NCBI RefSeq assembly: GCF_963169125.1
Contig: NC_084798.1
Coordinates: 174,311,980 to 174,375,979, forward strand
DNA from: Humulus lupulus
Lineage: Eukaryota > Streptophyta > Magnoliopsida > Rosales > Cannabaceae
Reading direction: 5' to 3'
Length of the DNA: 64,000 nt
Shown: in pieces, positions 1 through 12,207 of the stretch
How the letters are laid out: each line of letters opens with the position of its first letter
Position numbering within the stretch: position 1 is the stretch's first letter
Notes under the pieces: generated by a model
The model's database searches: none
Told to the model about the DNA's origin: nothing
What the model saw: only the letters and a program-made list of their open reading frames with translations
Made by a program: the position numbers and the translations under genes

Positions 1-99
1 CAACATAAATTTTTATTGATGGAGAACTACGAAGAAAGCTTCCAAACTCTAGGACAAGCTCATACCAGCCCTAGTTCTATGCATCCCAAATGACAAGGG

Positions 100-452
100 C
101 AAGTATGGAGTATACTGTGACGCGTCAAAACAAGGACTTGGATGCGTTTTGATGCAAGACAAAAAGGTGGTCGCATACACCTCGAGACAGCTAAAGGAGT
201 ATGAACAAAGGTACCCGATCCATGACTTGGAGTTGGCAGTAGTGGTCTTCACTTTAAAGATTTGGAGGCACTATCTGTACGGAGAAAAGTACGAAATCTA
301 TACGGACCACAAAAGTTTAAAGTACTTCTTTACGCAAAAGGAACTCAATATGAGGCAATGAAGGTGGCTGGAACTACTAAAGGATTATGATTGTGAGATC
401 TTATATCATCTGGGAAAGGCTAATGTCATGGAAAATGCACTTAGTAGATGGA
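100..452 (+). pseudogene. Gypsy RNase H domain fragment of element X
   Basis: The translation holds the classic Ty3 RNase H core: [15 protein letters not shown] near 118-162, then the [18 protein letters not shown] stretch, and [19 protein letters not shown] ending at 358. It is close to the matching region of element c (near 48728-48975). A TGA follows directly (359-361), after which the linker RWLELLKDYDCEILYH continues in frame up to the solo LTR junction at 453. It cannot work as it stands: it lacks the rest of the polyprotein, has the in-frame stop and is cut by the insertion. Confidence 0.85.
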
Positions 453-2379
453 TGTAATGCCTCGACTAATTCTAGTCCTCGAACCATTAAAACTATTAAA
501 CACAGCTACTATTTAAAATCCAAAATAATGTACGAAATACAAAATAAGGTATGGGTACCCATTGTTTAGTACATGAAACATAAAAGCATAAACTTTAATT
601 AATTGTTTAAACACTATGTGCGGAAATACATAAAACATAAATTAAAAGACTTGAAAACAACATCATCCTCAATCTTCCAGCAGTCCATTCAATCCATCCA
701 TCCTCAATAGACATGCCAAGCTGCCACGAATTTGTCCCGCCTTCCAAGTTCATTTTCCTATACCATCTAAAATAAAAGGAATGAGCCTAATGTCCAGCAA
801 GGAAAATCTACTAAAAACATATATCATAAATCATAAGACTATATCATAAAACATATACTATAAAACATATGACGTAAAAACGTATATCATATAGGACTGC
901 AATATTAATGGCCATTAACTCATTACTGTGGTATGTGATAAACCATCTAGGTCCTCAGTCTACTAATCGAGGTAGGTTAGATCACAAAAATAGTATATGA
1001 TAACCAATCTAGGTCCTCAGTCTACTAATCGAGGTAGGGTGAATCATAACTCTAAACCACGATAATGATAAAAATCTTGGGGTTTGCTATCTAAGCAACT
1101 ATAATCCCCAAGTGACTACAAACATATTCATACATATAACATATCAACATAACATATCATAACACATATATCTAACCTATTTTCCGTACCAAAAATCGGG
1201 ATATGGAGACAAGAACGGGATTGGAACACTCCTAAAACCAATAGTAAAAACCATGAGTTTCTAAAGAAAAGGAGATGAAAAAGAGAACTAAACCACCAAA
1301 GTAGAAACTTACCGAAAACCTTAATGTTTCAAGGAACTTAAAAACCTAACCAAAAGTCATAACAATGAGCTAGGATCTGAAAGAAAATGGAAGAAAATAA
1401 AAGAACTATGATGGATTAAACCTGAGGATAAGAATACCTTGAATGGACTGTGACTTTTATCTACACCTCGATACCAAAATAACACTCGATCTTACTTCCC
1501 AAGTGTTTAGAAAAGCTTAGATTGGAAAAGCTTTTAACCCAAAACCCAAGTGTTTCCTCTCTAGAGTAGTCTTAGCAGCTTGGATGCTCTGATGAATGCT
1601 TGAATGATGAGTGAAATGGCTCAGTACTAGGCCTTATTTATAGAGTTCAAGGAGTGAAACTAACCCCTTTAAAATGAATAAATAATTGAAAAGATTTGAA
1701 TTTTCATTTCAACAGATGCCCAGAACTCGGTCAAAAACGTTCAAGAGCAAGTCCAAGTGGTTGAGGGCTATTTCTAGCTCGGATTCCACGAAGTTTCAAA
1801 AACTGACCCAAGGGTCGATATATCGCCCTACCCTAGGCGATATATCGCTTAAACCTATGCCCCGAGCCTTCGCAGTTTTGTTCGTGCGAAGTCGACGTGT
1901 TTTCCGTATCTTCCGTAGGCGACATATTGGCCCCTATAGTTGCGATATATCGGCATACGCTGATATTTTAAACACGTTTTTGCATTCTATCAGCATATTT
2001 TGAATTTGTTTAAATAGCTTTGACTGAGTAAAACGTGATCCTAAATAGTTGATGGAAGGTTCTAGAGCTTCTAGATTCATCCATTATTAATTAATTCATC
2101 TAAAATCCTTAAATCCTTAAATATACAAGCATGTAACAAGTGTCATGCTCTTAATAATTCTATCTAAACCTTAGGCTATAAAAATAATATTTCTTGGACC
2201 AGCTATATTAATCAAACCTTATGCTCTTAATAAGTCTAAACTATAGGTTAAACTTATAAAATCTATAATTGTTGCTATGAGTTTCCAACTAAATCTCGGC
2301 TTGAACCAATATCCACGAAAACTAACATACTACAGCTACTACTATTACTATCTAGCTGAGTAAAATTCTAGACGCTACA
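453..2379 (-). mobile_element. Solo LTR Z of the element-a family, inserted in X
   Basis: The segment starts TGTAATGCC and ends GCTACA. It is flanked by the perfect 5-bp duplication ATGGA (448-452 and 2380-2384). Its 1927 bp match the LTRs of element a (1919 and 1939 bp) along their length, including the internal regulatory look: a minus-strand TATA box (plus-strand TTATTTATAG at about 1634-1643), palindromic GCGATATATCGC-type motifs near 1817-1955 and the CTACTACTATTACTA tail. No internal domain is present, so it is a product of LTR-LTR recombination. It is more diverged than the two LTRs of a are from each other. Confidence 0.93.
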
Positions 2380-3311
2380 ATGGAGTTACGAAAGTATATC
2401 GACACTTGAGGGGATAGCACAACACTCACAAGATTATATTAAGAAGTCCGGAATTGAGTTGATAACGGGACAATTAGTTGATCTCACAATCAAGTCAATA
2501 CTTATGGAGGAAATTAAGGAGAAACATCAAGAGGACGAGTTTCTTCTTGAGAAAAAGGTAGCACTACAAAGCTCAGAAAATGTTGATTTTCTATAACAAA
2601 GGTATGCTACGATATAGAAACCGAGTGTGTGTGCCTGATCAGGACGGGTTAAGAGAAAGTATCATGCGAGAAGCGCACACCACTATGTATTCACTTCATC
2701 CGAGATCGACCAATATGTACAACGATGTTAAGACAATGTGGCCGGGAATGAAGAAAGACATAGCAGAATTTTTAGCAAAATGCCTTACATGTCAACAAGT
2801 TAAGGTCGAACATCAGAGACCCGCTGGAACATTACAACCGTTAAAGATTCCCGAATGGAAATGGGAAGATATAACGATGGACTTCGTGACAAGGTTACCA
2901 AGAACCACCAAGCAGCATGATTTTATGTGGGTGATTATAGACAGACTTACAAAATCCGCTCATTTCTTACCAGTAAGAACGGTTTACAATGCGGAAAAAT
3001 ACGCAGAGCTTTAGGTGGCAGAAATAGTGAGACTACATGGAGTTCCAAAGATGATAGTCTCTGATAGAGGATCAGTCTTTACCTCAAAGTTTTGGAAAAG
3101 TCTACAGCGTGCAATGGGCACTAAGTTAAAGCTAAGTACAACATTTCACCCTCAGATCAATGGTCAGTCAGAATGCACCATAAAAATATTAGAAGATATG
3201 CTTAGGGTGTGTGCTTTAGATTTCTCAGGATCATGGAGCAAGTATCTACCCTTAATAGAGTTCTCTTACAACAACGGTTATCAAGTGATGATAGGCCAGT
3301 ACGTGTTCTAG
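2380..3311 (+). pseudogene. Gypsy integrase fragment of element X
   Basis: After the solo LTR the polyprotein resumes with the linker, then the HHCC zinc-binding region (HTTMYSLHPRSTNMYNDV and [16 protein letters not shown]) and the integrase core ([42 protein letters not shown]). The first D, second D and the E of the DDE triad are visible. An in-frame TAG stands at about 3012-3014. Reading is lost after FSYNNGYQ (near 3285), where the C-terminal part of integrase is deleted. Only the last residues before the normal end remain (ERYPKVFGK at about 3359-3385). It is non-functional. Confidence 0.85.
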
Positions 3312-3409
3312 AGCGGGGTACTAAGGAGTGAAGGTCCAAAAGTACTTTATATAAGGGAGCGGTATCCCAAGGTATTTGGTAAGTAAAATTTCGAGGAAGA
3401 AATTTCTTT

Positions 3410-3427
3410 AAGGGGGAGGGGGGAGAT
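3410..3427 (+). other. Polypurine tract of element X
   Basis: An all-purine stretch (AAGGGGGAGGGGGGAGA followed by T) lies immediately upstream of the 3' LTR start TGTAATATCC. This is the expected primer position for plus-strand DNA synthesis and it fixes the orientation of X as plus. Confidence 0.85.
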
Positions 3428-4321
3428 TGTAATATCCAAGGTTATTATCATCTTATAAGCTCCTTGAATATGATCTTAGGTTAAGATTTAGTTATGACTT
3501 GAGTTGTGGAATAAATATTGCTATAAGTTTAAATTATTTAAGTTATGATTTTATGACTTATAAATCATTATAGTTTGGGTAATTATAATTATTTCAGCAT
3601 ATGATTAAATTAGTGTATAGTTTTATTAAGTATTAAATGCACATGTTATTTGATGGATTAAGAAGTGAACATGTGGCATTAAACTAAGTCCAAGTATTAG
3701 AATTAAAATAAAAACTAAAATAGCTTAGTCTTAGGTTTGGCACAAAGATAGGAAGGATTTGACTTTTTTTAAATTTTAAAGATAGGCAAGATTAAATATA
3801 TTTGAATAAAGTGACTATGTGTCAAGAAGAGTTAGATAAATGGGGAATTAAAAGATTTAATTTAAGTACTCAAATAACTAAGTGGAGATAGTAGTATGAT
3901 GATTGAACTAAGAGTTAGATAAGTAAATGAAGTTTTCATAACTTTAGGGTGTTATAACTTCAAACCTAGTTTTGACCCAGTTATATTATGATTTTGGAAA
4001 ATTAATGTTTCTAAAAAATTGTAGATAATTGAATTATCTTTCCAACGATATAAAAATGGCCTAAATCAAACTCTTACAACTCTAGTTACGTAAATTTTAC
4101 TACAAGAGGGTCCAGAGTTACGAGATATATGATAGTAGTTTGGACTTTGACTAAAGTTTGAACAAAATTGAGACTATTTGACATACTTGGATATGATGTA
4201 GCAACAAGAAGAGAGTAAGACTAGGCTGGCCAAAACCATATAGTGGAGAGAAGGTTTGATTTTTAAAATTTAAGTTGAATAGTGTGGAGAAAATCATGGA
4301 AGGGAGTTGGGGTTTGAAGCC

Positions 4322-4330
4322 TATAAATAG
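4322..4330 (+). promoter_or_regulatory. TATA box in X LTR
   Basis: TATAAATAG lies in a context (CCTATAAATAGCGACTTACC) typical of LTR promoters. It is followed by a pyrimidine- and CT-rich leader with several CTCTCAAAA motifs. It probably marks the U3/R transition of the LTR. Confidence 0.6.
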
Positions 4331-5094
4331 CGACTTACCCTTCACCATTTTTCTCACACTCAAAAGCTCTCAAAAACCTCTCATAATTTTTAAATCCATA
4401 GTCCCAAAATCTCTCCCCATTTTTCCATAAACACTCTACATAGCCATAGTCGAAACACTAGTCCTTATAGTGCTCATAATCTTTTTCTTCTATTTTCTTT
4501 ATTTTTCCTTAAACACTATTGCCTTTCTAAACCCTATTATAGCAAAAATATTGAACCCCATCAAGCCAATATATAGCCAAAATCTACCCAAGTATCCAAC
4601 TCTTGGTGTTGTTGTTGGAGATAGACATTAGAGAGAAGACTCGGGATTTCATCATTTTGGTTCTAGGATGAAGGTATGACTTTATGAGGTTTAGAAAATT
4701 CTTGAAAGTATAGCTTTATTATAAGGCTCTAATATAAATATCTTATGTTGTATTTAAGGTTGATTGGACGTATTCTATAGCAAGCAATCTCTTCTCTTTC
4801 CTTTTCTCTCCACACTCAAGGTAAGGAAAATTAGGTAGTTTAGTTTATGACCTAGTTTATGTTTTGTATGACCTAACATTTCAGGTGCAATAAAGGGGTA
4901 AGTGTGGCTGGACCTAAGGTGTCCAATGATATATGACAGACTTATGTCTGGTAGGCTCAGTTGCCATACTTGTATGACAGACCTAAGTTGATGTCTAGTA
5001 TGCTCAGTTGCCAAACATGTATGACGAACTTATGGTTGGGGCTTAATTGCCACCCCTGTATAAACACTTATCTTTTTATTATATTTGTCTTGTT

Positions 5095-5210
5095 ATTATG
5101 ACCTATGACCTATGATTATGACTTATGACCTATGACTTATGACTGTGAACTATGATTTAGATTATGATTTATGATTATGACTTAGGCTATGTTATGACCT
5201 AGGGTTTTAT
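5095..5210 (+). repeat. Degenerate TATGACCT-type minisatellite in X LTR
   Basis: Short 7-14 bp units built from variants of TTATGACCTATGA are repeated about a dozen times. They sit inside the R/U5 side of the X LTR and probably arose by slippage. No coding content. Confidence 0.6.
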
Positions 5211-5530
5211 GATGTTGTATTATTAGTATAAATAAGTCTTGTTATGACTCTTGTGAAATTTGTGATATGTTTGATTATATCATTATATGACTGACTCTTG
5301 TTTGTATTTTCCTTACTGGGATTAGAAGCTCGTCCCTTATGATTTTGTTGATTCAAGCAATTAAAGATAGAAAGGTCGGTGGCGAGTGGGACCCAGGAGC
5401 TTCGTGATGTACTCGTGGGGACCATATAGTAGAGGAAGATCAAGTGGGCCTATTTTTATTAAAGCATGTTTCTTTTAAAGTTTTATTTAATGTTGCTCAT
5501 TTTAGTATGTTAAAGACAATTATTTTAGCA

Positions 5531-6544
5531 TGTTTCTCAAGCATCTATGAGTGCAGCCATGCATCAAGGTTATCTAGCCAAGACACTCACACTGTCCATA
5601 GGTTCTCACAATGTCAAGGCAAATCCCAACACTGATGCTCACCCAGACATTTACAAGCTCAGGCTGCAGGTGTGGCCAAGAGCCAACACCAAGATGGCAT
5701 GCCAACACATCTCATCAAGCCCCATTCGATACTATATGAATAGCTCCCGTCATGGTCCAAGGACTCCCATATGTCCATGGTCCAATCCTCAAGGCACCAT
5801 GCCTTCGCTCATGTTGGCAGGTGCTTGAGACTAGTTGTCAGACTAGTAGCACACACTGGACCTCTATCCTACTCAAGCATAGTGTACCCTCCAATGCTTG
5901 CATGCTAACAAGTCCCACAAATGATCTCCTGTGCAATCTCGCGTCAAGACTCATTGCCATGGTGCACCACGACGTCTCTCAAAGGTTTGGGCCACTTTCC
6001 ATGTAAGCATCATCCCAGTAAGCTAAGGGAACCGTACCCATAAACCTCTGGCAGCACACTTCGATGCACTACCGGGATGGCCTGGTAATGTCCATGAGTA
6101 CTCCTACTCATGGAGACATATGATTCCCCTCGTGGTCCTCATATTCCCACCCTACTATCCCTCCTAACTAGTAGTAGCTCACTTGACGCACCTGCGCCAA
6201 GGGGTGGTGGAGAGCTGACACCATGTGCTCTCCCTACAAAGAGCCTTCTGAGCTTTTAGCCTTTTACCATGAACATATATGATTTTTTCTTGGGAGACAT
6301 GTTTGGATCTCAGCTCGCCAATTCTCTGAATCTCCCAAATCTTATTGCATAATTACGTTCATTGACCCTTCAATATGGAACCTACCAAGTCTCGTCCATT
6401 TATGGGAAATATTGAAGACATATACGAAAATGACATTACCGTACAAACAAGGCATCAACATGCTCACCGGCCTGAACCCTCGCATGTGCATCTAACCGAG
6501 CAACATCCTAGCTTGCAACATGCCCTCAAGGCCAGCATGTTACA
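5531..6544 (-). repeat. 3' LTR of Y (left copy, truncated by X)
   Basis: From CTCAAGCATCTATGAG onward this copy aligns with the right Y LTR pieces 11896-12207, 54329-54863 and 60102-60268, ending CATGTTACA. About 160 bp of the LTR present at 11733-11895 are missing here, where X adjoins. This copy has neither the CACTA element nor W and so preserves both empty sites: AGT at 5845-5847 and GAACC at 6378-6382. It contains no gene. Confidence 0.85.
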
Positions 6545-6562
6545 CTCTCCCCCACTTCAATT
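6545..6562 (-). other. Polypurine tract of Y
   Basis: Read on the minus strand, AAGTGGGGGAGAG directly precedes the LTR start TGTAACATG. This is the textbook position of the plus-strand primer and shows that the left LTR is the 3' LTR. Confidence 0.8.
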
Positions 6563-8032
6563 TTTGATGCCCTCATCGACTGATTGCTAGCCAATCTTCT
6601 TCCTACCTTGAATCTTAAGCTCACTCCATGATTCTTGTGAATTAAGTCTGCACTAGTCCCTCTACCACTGTAGAACCACCCACTTGTGATGATCTTCCAC
6701 ATCCACCCTTGGACTCGATCAAAGACCTTGTGTCACGGTCGCTATTCAAAATTCTCCCATGAAGTAGTACCTCTGCACTCGAATACTCCTTTCACACATG
6801 AACTTCTCCGAGTCCATCACAACGTCCCTCCAGTCAACCAAGCAGCCCTTGCAACACTAACCTCAAATTCAAAACATCATTAGAATGTTGCTTTCCCGCC
6901 AACTGTCCAATGCCTACTCCTATTGACAAGGACGAAATTGAGGTACACCCCTCAGGATGAGGTTCACAAACCAACCGTTCCCAACAACACCTATGATTTA
7001 TCCTTCCGCTGAAGGCATGTCTCTCTTCAATGCGTCACTCGTGCCAATTGTAGCCTTTATGTAGTATCTAGTGCACCCTTGCACATAGACTTCGTGAAGT
7101 AGTCTCTCAAACTTTTGTCCCTTTGGCCTTACTACATACCCACGACTTGATGCAAAATGGTCACTCCTGACCATAAGCATACATGCTCTTCTGAGCTTCT
7201 ACAATGTGGCCAATGATTTGACATCATTCAAAACCACTACATTGCCTTCTGGTTTGTGCTCATGATGCTCCAAGCATTGTGCCTCAAGTTCTGCCCCCAA
7301 ATCAACTCTGCCTACCTCTAGATGGCTTGTTAATCTTGACCAGCTTGATTGCACACTACCTCACTCTCGAGGTCTGAAGTTGTCCCATTCCGCTATCTCC
7401 CTTAGGCATACGTTCTCTAAATCATTCGGCTTGTGTTCCCATAAACATGTGTGTTCCCATAAACATGAAACATGTCCCATAACGTGCTGCAAAACCTGCC
7501 CAATCTTGGTCTCAGCCTACGCCCAAGCATACTGTCTATATGTAGCTTCATTTGGTCACCTGACCCACTCGCATCAGTCATGCATGCCTTTGCACTGTAC
7601 AACCCATATGTTGTTGTGTTTCCTTATGGATTCACACACCAAAACTAAACAAGTACCCTGACCCTTCGAACATATCAATTAGTGGGATCTCCCACTTCCA
7701 CATTGGAATAACTTCTTTTCTCGAGGTGTACCTCTCAAGGTATAGCTTGCAAGCTAACCGCTTTCTCTTGTGCGGTCCCTCGTTCCACTTATCACTTTTG
7801 ATGATGATGTTGAACTAATGCCTTGGTCATTCTTACTCTTCGCCATCCGACATCTCCACGTTACCTGAGTCCTAACGACTTTCACCCTAGGTAACTGGCT
7901 CTGTCTTTGTGTCTAAGTCTCCTTGACCTTACATTCTGAACAACTAACGATCTCCATGATAACTCATCTTGATGCTTTTGTAATGGAGCATCAATTTGCT
8001 ATTTGGATGTTTGAATCGTGAAGGTCTCTCCC
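6545..8032 (-). other. Left half of Y interior, no recognisable gene
   Basis: About 1.5 kb between the polypurine tract and the solo LTR. Open frames are short (60-93 codons) on both strands and resemble no protein family I know. I see no gag, protease, reverse transcriptase or integrase motif. It is probably a non-coding retrotransposon interior or one too decayed to read. Confidence 0.6.
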
Positions 8033-10487
8033 TGTAACGACCCAAAATTACTAATAAGGCTTAAGGGCCTTGATTAGTGTGCTGGGAGGGCATAATTGGA
8101 GGTTAAGAGAATTAATGGCAAGAAAGTTTGGATATGGTTACTGGATAAGCAGGCGGGCCCTATTTGGCTGGTAAGGGCTTAATCATAATTTTGGCTCGTT
8201 AGGGCATAAATGTGAATGTGTGTGATAAATTTTTGAGACCACATTATTATGTGGATAGAAAGATAAATGTATATATGCGTGTACATGTGTGTGCATTTGT
8301 AACTATCGGAGCAAGTAGCAGGAAAGTCACAACGGGGCTTAATAGTTGACTTTGGATAAGTCAGGGGTATTATAGGTATCGGGTAGTTATTTAGACTATC
8401 GGGTTATGAAAATAAACATATGGAGATATATTTGAGGTTAGGAAGTCTAGGTGAGAATGTTGGGGAATTTTACCATTTTGCCCTCGGGGACGTTTCTGGC
8501 ACCCCGAGGCTCGGGATTGACTTAACGGGATAAAGGATAGACTTGGTTAAGACAGAAGCTAGTGGAAAGGAGGATTAGACCGACTCTCATTCTCTCTCCC
8601 TTTTCTCTCTCAAGGAAACTAGAAAAAACACAAGGAAAACAGAGGAAACTTGGAGGATTTGGGCTGGGATTTCAAAGGGTTTCAGTGGGGATCTAAAAGC
8701 TTAGCTCAAGGATTATCCAAGGAACATTTAATCAAAGCCAAGGTGAGAATCAAACTATGTTTTTGAGGTTAGAAGCTCTGAGTTTTTCTGAGTAGTAAGA
8801 TAATTATAATTTTGGTGTTTAAGGTTGAATTAAAGCTAGAAACTTGGGAACTAGCTGTGATTCTGCTTAGAAAAGGGGTTCAGCTGAAGAGGTAAACTTT
8901 AATTTATGATTTAGAAGCTTAAATTTGAGTTATGTATGGTTGGTTTTGGTGTTTGATGTTCTTGAGTTTCAGAGATTGAAACATGGAAATCAATTAGTTT
9001 TATATTGGGTTTCCTGTTTAATTATGATGTTAAAGTTGTCTTAAAAGTGTTGGGAATGATTGATATTGAAATAGGGAGCTTTGGGATGATTTTGGGTAAG
9101 GTTTGAAGGTTGGAAATGGTGGAAATTTGTGGCTCGAAGGGAAGGGTCGCGGCTCTGTTCTAGAGCGCTGCGACCCTAGGATGAAGATAAGCCAGGAGGG
9201 CTCGGCCAAGGGTGAGCGTCGCAGCGCGTGTCTTCTTTCAGGGAGGGCCTTGGTTCTATTTTTAGGGTAGGGCCGCGGCTAAGCTTTAGGGGCTGCAGCC
9301 CTTAGACGCATACTTGAACGTTCAAGGTTTTAAAGTACGGGGATCGAGCCTAGGGTGCTCGGGATCAATCTCACCACCGTGCTTGGTGGGATTTGACTTC
9401 CCGGAAGCTAGTTTTGTATACGAAAACCTATATTTGAATATTAATGGAATCCATTATCTTGGTTGTGACTAGGTGATAAGCTAGGGCTCGGGAGGTGGAT
9501 CGTGCTCGGGGGTCGTCCTTTCTAATTAAAGCACTTGGAATCAAGGTAAGAAAACTACACCTATGTAGGTGGATAGGTTGGGACTAAGTGTTCCCTATAT
9601 TTGTTTGTATTGCTATGTGAATATGTTGGGACTAAGAGTTCCCTATAATTATATGAATGTCGTGAGGTGGTATTATGCCACTAGGACATGTGATAAGCGG
9701 CCTAAGGGTGCCGAATTCAACACTTGCGCACATGGTGCGGCTCGGACACTGGTATCCGAGGACAGCTTATTAATCACTGAGCTCGGTTAAGCTGGCCAGA
9801 GTCAGTGGGTATGTCACTGGGATTGGCCTAAGTGAGCCAAAGACAGTGAATTAAACCGAGGGTGCGGCCTGCAGGCATTAACCCTAGTTATTGCTTGACA
9901 TACGTTCTATTGTTGATTATTGTGTATGAATGATGAGTATCTGGAGTTGAACTATTGGTTATTGACCAGTGTGCTGCCTTGAATGTATTTTATGGTTTGT
10001 TGGTAACTGATTAATGCCTTGTAATTATTTGGATTATGCTATACGAGCTATTAGCTGCTAATACTGTTATGTTATGATGTTATGTTTTCTTGCTGGGCCT
10101 CGGCTCATGGGTTCTACGTGGTGCAGGTAATGCAAGTTGACCATGGGTTGGAGAGCTCTGGGGGTGAGGTGTACATTGTCAGCTGCTCGGCCACCACGGT
10201 CGAGGGATTGTGTAGGGACGGGAACCTTAATCGTGAATTTTTCCATTAGAGTGGCTCGGTTATTTATTTGTTAGCAAGAATTTTGTATTTACGTTATTTA
10301 AACCTTGTTTTGGGATCCCATGTATCAAACATGTATTTTAGTAAAATTTAATCATTTATAACCAAAATTCTTTTTAACCTAACTTGTTATGCCATTAGTT
10401 ACACGTTTTGACTTAAATGACTTGATTAGCAGGTCTTGCACTATTTCAAACACACATGTAATGGTCTTGGTTATCCAGGGCGTTACA
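8033..10487 (+). mobile_element. Solo LTR of the element-c family, inserted in Y
   Basis: The segment runs from TGTAACGACCC to GGGCGTTACA, the same termini and opening (AATAAGGCTTAAGGGCCTTGATTAG in pieces) as the LTRs of element c. It is flanked by a perfect 5-bp duplication CTCCC (8028-8032 and 10488-10492). It is 2455 bp, against 2346 bp for the c LTRs, and clearly diverged from them. With no interior present it is a recombination product. The GC-rich stretch near 9140-9300 forms hairpins like those in the c LTR but with different bases. Confidence 0.94.
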
Positions 10488-11717
10488 CTCCCCCACTTCA
10501 ACTGTTGGCGTCCTCGACAACTTGCCCACACATAAGATCGTCTGACCACCCCAACTCTTCATGCACACAACAAATCTAGAAGTGCACCCTGAAGGATGTG
10601 ATTCTCGAGTCAACTACTTCGTGTAGCACCACTATCGATTCCCTTATAAGTGCATTGTCCACATAACTACCCAACTGATCCATCATACTAGCATCTTGCC
10701 CCTCTGGGCTTCCAAGAAGCACTAAGTTCCTCTCGACGTAGCCCTCTGGCTCCATACAAACTCTAGCACAACTTCTCAACTTCTATAGGCTCCTATGGTC
10801 ACTAAGTCCCAATAGCAAGGCCCTCCGACCCACATTTAAACTCAAGCACCATCTCGACCTCCTTAAGCCTTCTTGCAATACTAAGTTTCCTTGACGCAGC
10901 CCTCCAGCACTTAAGAAACTCTAGTACTATTCTGACCACTGTGCGTGGTCTACTCGGCCCTGCTGGCCTTTGATGCATATATTCCACAATTTAGGATCTC
11001 CTACAATTCCTTAGTGTCGCTCACACAAGCTCACATCTCTGTCAGCTAGCACGTCCCACTCCATTGTCTCGGCGCCTCCCCCTTTGAGTTTGAACAAGAT
11101 AACACGCAAACACTACCAAGTATGACTATCCTTTGACAATCGCGGCCACTGCCACCTTGGTCTCCATGTGATACCTTTTGGAACACAAGTAGCAACTGAA
11201 GCATTTCATGCTCATCTTTTTCTGATTCCTCAAAGTTGTACACTCTCGACCATTGTCGTGACTACCAAGCGTTTGACAACCACCATTATGCTTCAACATT
11301 CTTGCGTACAAGTTCCCTTTTCAACAACAGCGCTTCATGCGACTTACACTGTCACTCACACAAACTTGAACTAGTGAAACATGCATACAACGTTGACCTC
11401 TCGATCAAACATTGTCTCATGTTAATGAGTCCCAACTCTAATGTAGCACCTCTCCACAATTGCATGTAGTTGTTGTCTTACCAACATCACTGAACTTTGA
11501 TTCGAAGTAACCATAACTTGCCCCCTCTCTAGGATGTCTAGTATTCCCACGAAGAAAAGCAACAAAGTCTCATCCTGTCGCAGCCTACTGATCCTTTCTA
11601 GGTTACTAAACAGCTCAACGACATCTGTTCAAGCATCCAGATCTTCTTGATTCTTCTGCACGACTACATCCACTCTAGGATGGGCCAACCAGGTTCATCC
11701 TAACTTGAGATGAACCT
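10488..11717 (-). other. Right half of Y interior, no recognisable gene
   Basis: About 1.2 kb between the solo LTR and the primer site. It starts (plus strand) CTCCCCCACTTCAACTG, a second copy of the polypurine-tract-like sequence seen at 6545. ORFs of 60-77 codons exist on both strands but none resembles a known domain. It is read as the leader and internal part of Y. Confidence 0.55.
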
Positions 11718-11730
11718 GGCTATGATACCA
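11718..11730 (-). other. Primer binding site of Y (initiator Met tRNA type)
   Basis: On the minus strand TGGTATCATAGCC follows the LTR end after a GT spacer. It matches the plant tRNA-iMet primer site TGGTATCAGAGC at 11 of 12 positions. Its place beside 11733 shows that the right LTR is the 5' LTR of Y. Confidence 0.8.
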
Positions 11731-11732
11731 AC

Positions 11733-12207
11733 TGTCACGAGCCGACATTTTGACAGAGAAAATGCCTGTGTGGCACCTTGACTCCTCTGAGCCAAGGTCA
11801 ACCTTCCAATCATTCAGATAACAAAGGGCACATTTTTCACGCGACTGTGTGCCTCTGCACACTTCCGTCTCTCGAAAAACTCCCATCGAGTCATGCTCTC
11901 AAGCATCTATGAGTGCAATCATGCATCAAGGCTATCTACCTAAGACACTCACACTATCCATAGGTTCTCACTATGACAAGGAAAATCCCAACACTGATGC
12001 TCACCCTAACATTCACAAGCTCAGGTTGCAGGTGTGGCCAAGAGCCAACACCAAGCTGACATGCCAACGCCTCTCATCATGCCCCATTCGATACTATAAT
12101 AGCTCCCGTCATGGTCCAAGGACTCCCATACGTCCATGGTCCAATCCTCAAGGCACCATGCCTTTTGCTCATGTTGGCAAGTCGTCGAGACTAGCTGCCA
12201 GACTAGT
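11733..12207 (-). repeat. 5' LTR of Y, first piece
   Basis: Begins TGTCACGAGCC and is interrupted by the CACTA element after the target duplication AGT (12205-12207). From 11896 it matches the left Y LTR (5531 onward). The open frame across 11849-12337 runs into the CACTA end and is not a gene. Confidence 0.85.

Larger units (their letters stand above)
1..5530 (+). mobile_element. Element X: decayed Ty3/gypsy (Tekay-like) retrotransposon, 3' part only
   Basis: The window opens inside the RNase H region of a plus-strand gypsy polyprotein. It continues through integrase, a polypurine tract (3410-3427) and a 3' LTR (3428 to about 5530). A solo LTR interrupts it at 453-2379. Coding parts carry stops and an internal deletion. 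The right end is placed at a terminal CA (5529-5530), because immediately afterwards the sequence matches the second LTR of element Y (tail beginning near 11896). X therefore looks inserted into the left LTR of Y, with its own 5' half outside the window. The lineage is inferred from polyprotein similarity to element c; the right boundary is the least certain point. Confidence 0.75.
3428..5530 (+). repeat. 3' LTR of element X
   Basis: The LTR begins TGTAATATCC right after the polypurine tract and probably ends TTTTAGCA. The 2.1-kb length fits Tekay-like LTRs. It is AT-rich in the U3 part and carries a TATA box at 4322. No second copy is in the window, so the right end rests on the terminal CA plus the start of similarity to the Y LTR just after it. 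Confidence 0.7.
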
